The position numbers were made by a program, and so were the translations under genes. This document shows positions 1 to 6,109 of a DNA stretch of 10,432 bases, piece by piece (within the stretch, counting starts at the first letter, position 1; every line of letters starts with the position of its first letter). The DNA is from Oscillospiraceae bacterium (GTDB taxonomy: Bacteria > Bacillota > Clostridia > UBA1381): the NCBI GenBank assembly GCA_015068545.1, contig SVKH01000050.1:1-10432 (forward strand), read 5' to 3'. The notes below the pieces were generated by a model, which was not told the origin of the DNA, did not search any database, and worked only from the letters and a program-made list of their open reading frames with translations.

Positions 1-15
1 TTGAAGTGACATTTA

Positions 16-45
16 TTGACTTTTTTTTTGCTGGTGATATATAAT
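16..45 (+). promoter_or_regulatory. Sigma-A promoter of the HTH-serine dehydratase gene
   Basis: The -35 box is TTGACT at 16-21 and the -10 box is TATAAT at 40-45, with an 18 bp spacer. The start point would fall near position 52, leaving a very short leader before the ribosome binding site at 58-64. The boxes are read directly; activity is inferred. Confidence 0.8.
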
Positions 46-68
46 AGTTCGGGAAATGAGGTGGTTTT

Positions 69-1502
69 TTGGCGGGAACGGTTATCTCCAGAACGATTTA
101 TGAATACAGAACAAGAATGAATCTGTCCCAGAAGGAATTGGGGCAGAAGGTGGGTGTGAGTAACCGCGCCGTATCCAAGTGGGAAAATGGGCTTTCCTTC
201 CCAAGTACCGAAACCTGCTATAAGCTGGCGGATGTTTTCAAAATTTCGCTGGATGTCCTTATGAATGGAGAAATGGAGCAAACTAGATCTTGGCAAAAAA
301 GCGAAGGAATGGAATCCTTAAAGGAGCTTTACCGCATAGGCAGGGGCCCGTCAAGCTCACATTCCATGGCACCGGAACGTGCGTGTATACAGTTTCGAGA
401 GGAGAACCAGACGGCAGATTGCTTTAAGGTGGTTCTGTACGGATCACTTGCGAAAATGGGAAAAGGCCACCGTACTGAATATGTTATACATCAGGTTTTT
501 AAAGACTATCCTCATGAAATTGAATTTGATAAAGTAAATAAGAATATTCCGCATCCTAACACTATGGATGTCTATGCTTTTAAAGAAAATAAGCAGGTTG
601 ATCACTGGCGGATAATAAGTGTTGGCGGCGGTAAATTTGTAGTAGAGGGAAGACGGCAAAGGGAAGAAAGTGTCGTGTATAAGCTAGATAAATTTACCGA
701 TATTTTGGATTGGTGCAGAGCTAAGAAGATGCGGATATGGCAATATGCCATGGAGAATGAATGTGATGATTTCCTTGAATATATGAGGGAAATTTGGACT
801 TGCATGAAGGAGAGCATAAAGGCAGGAATAGAATCCACAGGCACTCTTCCGGGAGGTTTGGGAGTGCAGAAGAAGGCAAATTCTCTATATTCCAGTCACC
901 ACATAGATGAAAGCTCGGAAACCAGAGAAAACCGCTTGGTTTGTGCATATGCTTTTGCGGTAAGTGAGCAAAACGCATCAAGCGGAGTGGTAGTAACGGC
1001 ACCAACCTGCGGATCCTCGGGAGTTTTGCCTGCGGTGATGTATTATCAGCAGGAAAGACGTGGATATTCCGATGAGGAGATAATTCACGCTCTTGCCACA
1101 GCGGGTATCGTGGGAAACGTAATTAAAACAAATGCCTCCATAAGCGGTGCGGAGTGTGGATGTCAGGCAGAGATTGGCAGTGCCTGTTCCATGGCGGCGG
1201 CGGCACTTGGGGAGCTTTTTGGACTTAGTCTGGAGCAGATAGAGTATGCTGCGGAAATTGCTATGGAGCATCATTTAGGACTTACCTGCGATCCGATACA
1301 CTCTTTGGTGCAGATTCCTTGCATAGAAAGGAATGCTGTTGCGGCTATGCGTGCCATAAACGCGGTGTCTTTGGCAAACTTTTTAAGTGACAGTAGAAAA
1401 ATATCCTTCGATTTGGTAGTGAAAACTATGTACGAAACAGGGAAGGATATGTCCCATAACTACCGAGAAACCAGTGAGGGAGGACTTGCGAAGCTGTATT
1501 AA
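69..1502 (+). CDS. XRE-family HTH domain fused to single-chain iron-sulfur L-serine dehydratase (L-serine ammonia-lyase)
   Basis: The 477-residue protein begins with a Cro/C1-type helix-turn-helix (about residues 6-65, with LSQKELGQKVGVSNRAVSKW). A complete L-serine dehydratase of the fused beta-alpha type follows. The beta domain starts near residue 81 and carries GRGPSSSHS at 91-99; the alpha domain has APTCGSSG, GCQAEIGSACSMAAAA and TCDPIHSLVQIPCIERN. Cys365, Cys407 and Cys418 are spaced 42 and 11 residues apart, matching the three [4Fe-4S] ligands of single-chain bacterial serine dehydratases. The C-terminal DMSHNYRETSEGGLA block is also family-typical. The enzyme family deaminates L-serine to pyruvate and ammonia in the cytoplasm. 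The start is TTG at 69 because GAGGTGG lies at 58-64; the ATG at 55 is out of frame. The gene is monocistronic. Many Firmicutes use separate alpha and beta subunits, so both the fusion and the HTH are notable. DNA binding is inferred. Confidence 0.93.
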   Translation: MAGTVISRTIYEYRTRMNLSQKELGQKVGVSNRAVSKWENGLSFPSTETCYKLADVFKISLDVLMNGEMEQTRSWQKSEGMESLKELYRIGRGPSSSHSMAPERACIQFREENQTADCFKVVLYGSLAKMGKGHRTEYVIHQVFKDYPHEIEFDKVNKNIPHPNTMDVYAFKENKQVDHWRIISVGGGKFVVEGRRQREESVVYKLDKFTDILDWCRAKKMRIWQYAMENECDDFLEYMREIWTCMKESIKAGIESTGTLPGGLGVQKKANSLYSSHHIDESSETRENRLVCAYAFAVSEQNASSGVVVTAPTCGSSGVLPAVMYYQQERRGYSDEEIIHALATAGIVGNVIKTNASISGAECGCQAEIGSACSMAAAALGELFGLSLEQIEYAAEIAMEHHLGLTCDPIHSLVQIPCIERNAVAAMRAINAVSLANFLSDSRKISFDLVVKTMYETGKDMSHNYRETSEGGLAKLY

Positions 1503-1572
1503 AGCAAGTGTAAAAAACTCGTTTGGATAAGGAAGGTAATGCCCAGAAGGGTAGGAGTGGTGAATAAACTCT

Positions 1573-1606
1573 AGAGAAGTCTCAAAAACAGGGATTTCTC
1601 TTTTTT
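1573..1606 (+). terminator. Intrinsic terminator of the HTH-serine dehydratase gene
   Basis: An 11 bp stem (1573-1583 with 1591-1601, two G-U wobbles) and a 7 nt loop are followed by a run of six T at 1601-1606. It lies 70 nt after the stop codon on the same strand. Confidence 0.8.
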
Positions 1607-1703
1607 AAAGATGTTAAATACACTAATGTTTGCTATAAATGCTATGGTAACTATGGACGCAGATTGTGTTAGATTGTTCGCGATAAAGAAAGCTGTATAA
1701 CAC

Positions 1704-1736
1704 TAAAAGCTGCCTCACTTTTGCAGTGAAACAGCT
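1704..1736 (-). terminator. Weak terminator-like hairpin, possible backup for the small RNA
   Basis: AGCTG (1708-1712) pairs with CAGCT (1732-1736), with an inner TCAC/GTGA pairing. Read on the - strand it is followed by TTTT (1704-1707). The stem is interrupted and the T run is short, so it may only be a secondary stop downstream of the small RNA terminator. Confidence 0.35.
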
Positions 1737-1776
1737 CTTTAAAAAAGTGTGTGGCAACCTTTAAGGCGAGTGCAAT

Positions 1777-1806
1777 AAAAAAGTGCATCGGACAAAGCCG
1801 ATACAC
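1777..1806 (-). terminator. Intrinsic terminator of the candidate small RNA
   Basis: GTG-T-ATCGG pairs with CCGAT-G-CAC on the - strand (9 pairs including one U-G wobble, 6 nt loop), followed directly by six T (1782 down to 1777). Confidence 0.75.
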
Positions 1807-1927
1807 CGAAAAACGCACAGCCTTGTAATGTTGCTACGCATTTTAATCTCGATTCACGCATGAGAAACAAAGCTTGCATTTTTGCCAAACGCAAACGTGA
1901 ATCATTTTATAATTAAAAATACGTAGC
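1777..1927 (-). ncRNA. Candidate small structured RNA of about 150 nt downstream of pnp
   Basis: There is no coding ORF of note here, yet the segment is framed by a consensus promoter and a terminator, both on the - strand. The expected start (about 1927) coincides with the beginning of a long stem: 1912-1928 pairs with 1832-1847 (16 bp with one bulge). An internal loop follows, then an 8 bp perfect stem (1896-1903 with 1851-1858) and an apical region of 37 nt holding a small TTTGC/GCAAA hairpin. The imperfect positions in the outer stem (1839/1921) and in the terminator stem (1786/1803) are G-U wobbles in the - strand RNA but A-C mismatches in the + strand RNA, which fixes the functional strand. 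I do not recognise the family. An extended hairpin could suggest a 6S-like or antisense regulator, but no family signature was identified. An alternative is a palindromic repeat element. Confidence 0.6.
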
Positions 1928-1933
1928 ACATAC

Positions 1934-1963
1934 ATTATAACATATATAAGTAAAAAATGTCAA
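1934..1963 (-). promoter_or_regulatory. Consensus sigma-A promoter of the candidate small RNA
   Basis: On the - strand the -35 box is TTGACA (1963-1958) and the -10 box is TATAAT (1939-1934), with an 18 bp spacer. Both hexamers are perfect consensus. The -35 starts only 3 bp past the pnp terminator stem, and no protein gene lies downstream. Confidence 0.75.
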
Positions 1964-1964
1964 T

Positions 1965-1998
1965 AAAAATCGCTACTTCTTAGTGAAGTAGCGATTTT
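1965..1998 (-). terminator. Intrinsic terminator of pnp (end of rpmE-rpsO-pnp unit)
   Basis: A perfect 14 bp stem (1985-1998 with 1966-1979) has a 5 nt loop and a T-rich 3' side. It begins 7 nt after the pnp stop codon. Confidence 0.85.
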
Positions 1999-2004
1999 GT
2001 GTTA

Positions 2005-4335
2005 TTATTTATTAAATAGCTTACTGAATAGTCCGCCTTTTTCCTCTTTTGACTCTGCCTTTGGAGCTTCTTGAGCAGGGATTGGCTCAGCTTTTGGAGC
2101 TTCGGCTACTGGGGCTTCTGCTACAGGAGCTGGAGCTTCCGGCTTTTTGTAGTTGTCATTTTGGCGAGGTGGTCTGTTGCCGTCACGTCTTTGGCCACCG
2201 TTTGAGTTACGGTTTTGAGGGCGTGGCTCTCTCTTTTCCTCTGTGTAGCCTTCAGGCTTTGGCATAGTATCCTTGTGAGAAAGACCAATTTTGCCTGTCT
2301 TTTCGTCTATTTCCATTACCTTAACCAGTAGCTTTTGACCTACTTCTACAACATCCTCTACGTTTTCTACACGCTTGTAGTCAAGCTTAGAGATGTGGCA
2401 TAGTCCGTCTTTGCCGGGTAGAATTTCTACAAAAGCACCGAATGTGGTGATAGTCTTTACTACACCTTCGTAAATCTCGCCTACTTCAGGTTCTTTTACG
2501 ATAAGCTCGATAGCTTGTCTTGCTGCATCGCCGGATGCTTGGTCAATAGCGAAGATGTGGATTGTTCCGTCTTCTTCGATATCAATCTTAGCGCCTGTAT
2601 CTGCAACAATCTTTTGAATAACCTTACCGCCTTGACCAATAACTTCGCGGATTTTCTCAACGTCAATGTGCATTGTAGAAACCTTTGGAGCATATGGTGA
2701 AAGCTCGGCTCTTGGCTCTGCTATTGCTTTTAGCAGAACTTCGTCAATGATGTATTCTCTTGCCTTTTTAGTCTTTTGGAAAGCTTCCCAAATAACTTCG
2801 TAAGGAAGACCATCGTTTTTGATGTCAACCTGAATTGATGTGATACCCTTTTTAGTTCCGGCTACCTTAAAGTCCATTTCGCCGTAGAAGTCCTCAAGAC
2901 CTTGGATATCCACCATTGTTGTAAATCCGTTGTCTGTTGTGATAAGACCGCATGAGATACCTGCAACAGGAGCCTTGATCGGAACACCTGCAGCCATAAG
3001 AGCAAGTGTAGAACCGCAGACTGAACCCTGGGATGTGGAACCGTTTGAAGAAAGGACCTCGGAAACAGTTCTGATTGCGTATGGGAACTCCTCCTCAGAA
3101 GGAAGTACCGGTACCAATGAACGTTCTGCCAAAGCGCCGTGACCGATTTCACGTCTTCCCGGACCTCTTGAAGGTCTTGTTTCTCCTACTGAGTATGAAG
3201 GGAAGTTGTAGTGGTGCATATATCTCTTTGATTCTTCAGTATCAATACCGTCAAGTCTTTGCATTTCAGCAAGAGGAGCAAGTGTTGCGATAGTCATAAC
3301 CTGTGTCTGTCCTCTTGAGAACAAGCCGGAACCGTGAGTTCTTGCAAGCAGGTCAACTTCTGCAGCTAGCGGACGGATTTCGTCAAGCTGTCTGCCGTCT
3401 ACACGCTTGCCTTCTACAAGCCATGCACGAACTATTTCCTTTTGCATTTTATAAAGTAGCTCGCCAAGAGTTTCGGATAGGTTAGGGAATCGGTCAGAAA
3501 GCTTTTCTATGATTTCGTCCTCAACCTTACCCATTCTCTCGTCACGGACGTTTTTATCGTCTGTGTCAAGAGCAAATTTGATGTTTTCGTATTCAAGCTC
3601 TTTAACTGCGTTCCACAAATCTTTATCAATTTCGTGAGGGACGTAGTCAAACTTTGGCTTACCGATTTCTGCCTTTATAGAATTTACAAATTCGCAAATT
3701 CTGATGATTTCTTTGTGGGCAAATTTGATACCGTCAAGCATAACCTGCTCTTCGATTTCGTTTGCACCTGCTTCGATCATTACGATCTTTTCCTTTGTGC
3801 CCGCAAGAGTAACGTGCATTTCGGATTTTTCTCTTTGTTCTACTGTTGGGTTTATGATGTATTCACCGTCAATCAGGCCTAGCCATACTGCGCCTATCGG
3901 ACCATTCCAAGGGATGTCGGATATGGATAGGGCGATGGATGTACCGATCATAGCGGCTACTTCCGGTGGGTTGTCCTGCTCTACTGACAAAACTGTTGCA
4001 ACTACTGTACAGTCGTTACGAAGGTCAGCAGGGAATAGCGGACGGATAGGTCTGTCGATACAACGTGATGTTAGGATTGCCTTTTCAGATGGCTTAGCTT
4101 CACGTTTGATGTATCCGCCAGGGATCTTACCAACGGAGTAAAGCTTTTCCTCGTAGTCTACAGAAAGTGGGAAAAAGTCGATACCCTCTCTTGGTGTTCT
4201 TGATGCTGTTACGTTTACCATTACGGCTGTGTCACCGTATCTTACAAGGCAGTGTCCGTTGGAAAGGCAGCACATTTTGCCTGTTTCTACTATAAGCGGA
4301 CGGCCTGCAAGCTCTGTTTCAAATGTTCTGAACAT
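2005..4335 (-). CDS. pnp: Polyribonucleotide nucleotidyltransferase (PNPase)
   Basis: PNPase is a trimeric cytoplasmic 3'-5' phosphorolytic exoribonuclease that degrades mRNA and can add 3' tails. Domain order is complete: first RNase PH domain (about 12-145), helical domain (about 146-230), second RNase PH domain (about 322-540), KH domain (about 553-612, with the GQGG loop) and S1 domain (about 614-685). The catalytic residues corresponding to E. coli Asp486/Asp492/Lys494 are present as Asp482, Asp488 and Lys490 in LEDFYGEMDFKVAG. The 776-residue protein is longer than the usual roughly 700 because of a C-terminal tail: an Arg/Asn/Gln-rich basic stretch, then Ala/Pro/Glu repeats, then a hydrophobic GGLFSKLFNK end. 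The ATG at 4335 has AAAGGAGAG upstream (4350-4342). It is the last gene of rpmE-rpsO-pnp, and its leader contains a very long stem-loop. Confidence 0.97.
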   Translation of the reverse strand: MFRTFETELAGRPLIVETGKMCCLSNGHCLVRYGDTAVMVNVTASRTPREGIDFFPLSVDYEEKLYSVGKIPGGYIKREAKPSEKAILTSRCIDRPIRPLFPADLRNDCTVVATVLSVEQDNPPEVAAMIGTSIALSISDIPWNGPIGAVWLGLIDGEYIINPTVEQREKSEMHVTLAGTKEKIVMIEAGANEIEEQVMLDGIKFAHKEIIRICEFVNSIKAEIGKPKFDYVPHEIDKDLWNAVKELEYENIKFALDTDDKNVRDERMGKVEDEIIEKLSDRFPNLSETLGELLYKMQKEIVRAWLVEGKRVDGRQLDEIRPLAAEVDLLARTHGSGLFSRGQTQVMTIATLAPLAEMQRLDGIDTEESKRYMHHYNFPSYSVGETRPSRGPGRREIGHGALAERSLVPVLPSEEEFPYAIRTVSEVLSSNGSTSQGSVCGSTLALMAAGVPIKAPVAGISCGLITTDNGFTTMVDIQGLEDFYGEMDFKVAGTKKGITSIQVDIKNDGLPYEVIWEAFQKTKKAREYIIDEVLLKAIAEPRAELSPYAPKVSTMHIDVEKIREVIGQGGKVIQKIVADTGAKIDIEEDGTIHIFAIDQASGDAARQAIELIVKEPEVGEIYEGVVKTITTFGAFVEILPGKDGLCHISKLDYKRVENVEDVVEVGQKLLVKVMEIDEKTGKIGLSHKDTMPKPEGYTEEKREPRPQNRNSNGGQRRDGNRPPRQNDNYKKPEAPAPVAEAPVAEAPKAEPIPAQEAPKAESKEEKGGLFSKLFNK

Positions 4336-4364
4336 AATTTTCTCTCCTTTTCTCGATTTTTTGT

Positions 4365-4443
4365 GGAGATATATATTAGCAGATAAATACAGCCTGCAAA
4401 TCGGATTTGGTGGCTCTATTTATATGCTAAATTCTATATCTCC
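4365..4443 (-). promoter_or_regulatory. Long stem-loop in the pnp leader, possible autoregulatory site
   Basis: Arms of about 30 nt pair in blocks of 9, 6, 7 and 4 bp, starting GGAGATATA with TATATCTCC, and are capped by a CAAAT/ATTTG hairpin. The duplex ends about 15 nt before the pnp Shine-Dalgarno sequence. In E. coli, RNase III cuts a comparable pnp leader duplex and PNPase then represses its own mRNA. A similar role here is inferred. Confidence 0.55.
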
Positions 4444-4454
4444 TATATGCAACA

Positions 4455-4483
4455 TATGGGCAAACATAAAATGCTTGCCCATA
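4455..4483 (-). promoter_or_regulatory. Strong stem-loop just after rpsO, without a T run
   Basis: A 13 bp stem with a 3 nt loop is centred at 4469, starting 11 nt after the rpsO stop codon. One pair (4464/4474) is G-U on the - strand RNA and A-C on the other, so it is an RNA structure of the rpsO-pnp transcript. No T tract follows. It may protect the rpsO 3' end or mark a processing site. Confidence 0.6.
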
Positions 4484-4493
4484 GCCATATCTA

Positions 4494-4760
4494 TTATTTT
4501 CTAAGACCTAGTTTAGCAACTAAAGCACGGTATCTTTCGATATCCTGTGACTTTAGGTAGTTCATAAGATTTCTTCTCTTACCAACCATCATAAGAAGAC
4601 CTCTTCTTGAGTGGTTATCCTTTTTGTGCATATTAAGATGCTCGTTGTTAAGGTGATTGATTCTTTCTGTTAAAAGAGCAATCTGTACCTCAGGAGAACC
4701 TGTATCGCCTTCGTGAGTTGCGTAAGTAGCAATGATTTCTTGCTTACGTTCCTTTGTCAT
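4494..4760 (-). CDS. rpsO: Small ribosomal subunit protein S15
   Basis: S15 binds 16S rRNA in the platform of the 30S subunit early in assembly. The 88-residue product starts MTKERKQEI and contains THEGDTGSPEVQIALLTERI and HSRRGLLMMVGKRRNLMNYL, hallmark blocks of the family; the length matches the usual 88-89. The start is ATG at 4760. The GTG nine bases upstream is itself part of the AGGAGGTG ribosome binding site and is rejected. The gene lies between rpmE (120 nt upstream) and pnp (157 nt downstream), the widely conserved rpsO-pnp pairing. The leader holds a hairpin that may be an S15 feedback site. Confidence 0.97.
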   Translation of the reverse strand: MTKERKQEIIATYATHEGDTGSPEVQIALLTERINHLNNEHLNMHKKDNHSRRGLLMMVGKRRNLMNYLKSQDIERYRALVAKLGLRK

Positions 4761-4793
4761 AGATTTCACCTCCTATGTGTAAATCATCCCCCG

Positions 4794-4831
4794 ATACTGA
4801 GAAACCGTTGGTGATTCGGTTATCCAAGTAT
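4794..4831 (-). promoter_or_regulatory. Hairpin in the rpsO leader, candidate S15 autoregulatory element
   Basis: ATACT (4831-4827) pairs with AGTAT (4798-4794), enclosing an AACCG/CGGTT stem (4821-4817 with 4807-4803). A G-rich stretch and the AGGAGGTG site follow 25-30 nt downstream. S15 is known to bind its own leader in several bacteria, including Firmicutes. Assignment here rests on position and structure only. Confidence 0.5.
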
Positions 4832-4880
4832 AGGTTTAACCTTAAATTTCATAAATAAGAATAAATTTTGGCAATAACAA

Positions 4881-5081
4881 TTATTTTCTGCCGAAACGCT
4901 TGTTGAACTTTTCAACACGTCCGCCTGTATCAATAAGCTTTTGCTTACCTGTGTAGAATGGGTGGCACTTTGAGCAAATTTCCACTAGGATATTCTCTTT
5001 TGTAGAACCGATTTCGATAACTTCGCCACACGCACACTTAATTGTTGTTTGCTTGTACTCAGGATGAATTCCTTCTCTCAT
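4881..5081 (-). CDS. rpmE: Large ribosomal subunit protein L31 (zinc-binding type)
   Basis: L31 bridges the 50S central protuberance and the 30S head. The 66-residue sequence starts MREGIHPEY and has four zinc ligands, Cys16, Cys18, Cys36 and Cys39, in CAC and CSKC pairs. It is therefore the zinc-containing form rather than the cysteine-less paralogue used under zinc limitation. HPFYTGKQK and the basic FNKRFGRK end are family-typical. AAGGAGG at 5095-5089 sits 7 nt before the ATG. It is the first gene of the rpmE-rpsO-pnp unit, behind a promoter at 5134-5162. No zinc-repressor operator was recognised nearby. Confidence 0.97.
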   Translation of the reverse strand: MREGIHPEYKQTTIKCACGEVIEIGSTKENILVEICSKCHPFYTGKQKLIDTGGRVEKFNKRFGRK

Positions 5082-5133
5082 CTTGCATCCTCCTTCCTTT
5101 TGATAATTTATGTGTCACAAAACACCATTTAGT

Positions 5134-5162
5134 AGTATAGCACATAAAACAGCATTTTGCAA
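5134..5162 (-). promoter_or_regulatory. Extended -10 sigma-A promoter of rpmE-rpsO-pnp
   Basis: On the - strand: TTGCAA (5162-5157), 17 bp spacer, then TGC-TATACT with the -10 box at 5139-5134. The expected start near 5127 gives a leader of about 46 nt containing a small GTGT/ACAC hairpin. Confidence 0.7.
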
Positions 5163-5268
5163 GGCTTTTTTTACATTTTTCAGGAATATTTTTTCCCAAC
5201 ACAATATGTTGTGATGAGCAGGATTTTGTGGCACAAGAAGGCCCGGTGTAATAGTAACATTTGCAGTC

Positions 5269-5307
5269 AAAAAAATAACCGTAACAAAGATTAGCTCTCG
5301 TTACGGT
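5269..5307 (-). terminator. Intrinsic terminator after yebC
   Basis: A perfect ACCGTAAC/GTTACGGT stem (5307-5300 with 5285-5278) is followed on the - strand by TA and seven T (5275-5269). It begins 7 nt after the yebC stop codon and separates the rpmH-yebC unit from rpmE. Confidence 0.85.
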
Positions 5308-5314
5308 CAGGTTT

Positions 5315-6049
5315 TTATTCTATATCGTCCGGCATATCCCAGCTGTGATATACGTTTTGTACGTCATCATCGTCTTCTAGGTTTTCCAGCATTTTTGTCA
5401 TCATTTGGATTTGCTTTTCGTCAGTCAAGGTAGTCATTGTCTGAGGAACCATAGAAACTTCTGCTGAGGAAATGGTGTACTTTGCTTCAAGGCTGTCACG
5501 AACTGTGTGGAAATCCTCCGGTGCAGTGGTGATCTCGATGCAGTCTTCTTCCACAGAGATATCGTCTGCGCCTGCATCCAACGCGTCCATTGTGATTTCG
5601 TCTTCGTCAATATCATCGTTTTCGATAATGATAACGCCTTTTTCGTCAAACATAAAGCTTACGCAACCTGTTGTACCCATGTTACCGCCGAATTTGTCAA
5701 AGCAGTGACGAACATTTGCCGCTGTTCTGTTACGGTTATCGGTAAGTGTATTTACTATTACTGCAACACCGTTTGGGCCATAGCCTTCGTATGTGATGTT
5801 TTCGTAGTTATCGCCGTCTGTTGAGCCGGATGCCTTTTTGATAGTTCTGGTAATGTTATCGTTAGGCATATTGGCAGCTCTTGCCTTTGAGATTGCGTCC
5901 TTTAGGGAAGAGTTGTTATCAGGATCCGGACCGCCAGCCTTTACTGCAACCAGAATCTCACGGGCAATTTTGGTAAAAATCTTAGCTCTTTGTGCGTCAT
6001 TTGCACCCTTTTTTCTTTTTATTGTACTCCATTTGGAATGTCCTGACAT
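5315..6049 (-). CDS. yebC: YebC/PmpR/TACO1 family protein
   Basis: The 244-residue product carries the family blocks MSGHSKWSTIKRKKG at the N terminus, KARAANMPNDNITRTIKKA, YEGYGPNGVAVIV, LTDNRNRTAANVRH and GGNMGTTGCVSFMF. The C-terminal half is acidic. The family was long annotated as a transcription regulator; mitochondrial TACO1 and more recent bacterial work point to a role in translation of difficult sequences such as proline runs. The start is ATG at 6049, which gives the canonical MSGHSKW and has AAAGGAGAA just upstream. A start 12 codons earlier has neither support. It follows jag by 60 nt and is the last gene before the terminator at 5269-5307. A hairpin with five T just upstream may limit read-through from jag. 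Confidence 0.95.
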   Translation of the reverse strand: MSGHSKWSTIKRKKGANDAQRAKIFTKIAREILVAVKAGGPDPDNNSSLKDAISKARAANMPNDNITRTIKKASGSTDGDNYENITYEGYGPNGVAVIVNTLTDNRNRTAANVRHCFDKFGGNMGTTGCVSFMFDEKGVIIIENDDIDEDEITMDALDAGADDISVEEDCIEITTAPEDFHTVRDSLEAKYTISSAEVSMVPQTMTTLTDEKQIQMMTKMLENLEDDDDVQNVYHSWDMPDDIE

Positions 6050-6067
6050 GGTAGTTCTCCTTTCAAT

Positions 6068-6101
6068 AAAAATTGATGCCGGCACCTGCAGACATCAATT
6101 T
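6068..6101 (-). terminator. Terminator-like hairpin between jag and yebC
   Basis: A perfect 9 bp AAATTGATG/CATCAATTT stem (6101-6093 with 6078-6070) and a 14 nt loop end in TTTTT (6072-6068). It sits only 18 nt before the yebC start. Since no promoter fits between it and yebC, it is more likely a partial terminator or attenuator than a full stop. Confidence 0.6.
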
Positions 6102-6109
6102 GCTTGTAG

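Noticed and set aside
1535..1572. AGGGTAGGAGTGG, loosely similar to the T-box antiterminator core, before the 1573 terminator
   Set aside because: The conserved T-box core is not matched, no specifier stem is seen and no gene follows on this strand.
1612..1700. TG-C-TATAAA extended -10 on the + strand followed by an 18-codon ATG frame
   Set aside because: The -35 is poor, there is no ribosome binding site, and the frame is too short to support a gene.
1777..1927. Assignment of the small RNA as 6S, SRP or tmRNA
   Set aside because: The conserved 6S bubble, SRP tetraloop region and tmRNA ends were not recognised, so the family is left open.
4761..4769. GTG start giving a 91-residue S15
   Set aside because: The GTG is part of the AGGAGGTG ribosome binding site; ATG 4760 gives the usual length and N terminus.
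5198..5214. CACAA-TATG-TTGTG palindrome upstream of the rpmE promoter as a Rex-like operator
   Set aside because: It does not match the longer Rex consensus and lies well upstream of the -35 between a terminator and the promoter.
6050..6085. Twelve-codon N-terminal extension of YebC
   Set aside because: It lacks a ribosome binding site and the conserved family start is MSGHSKW at 6049.
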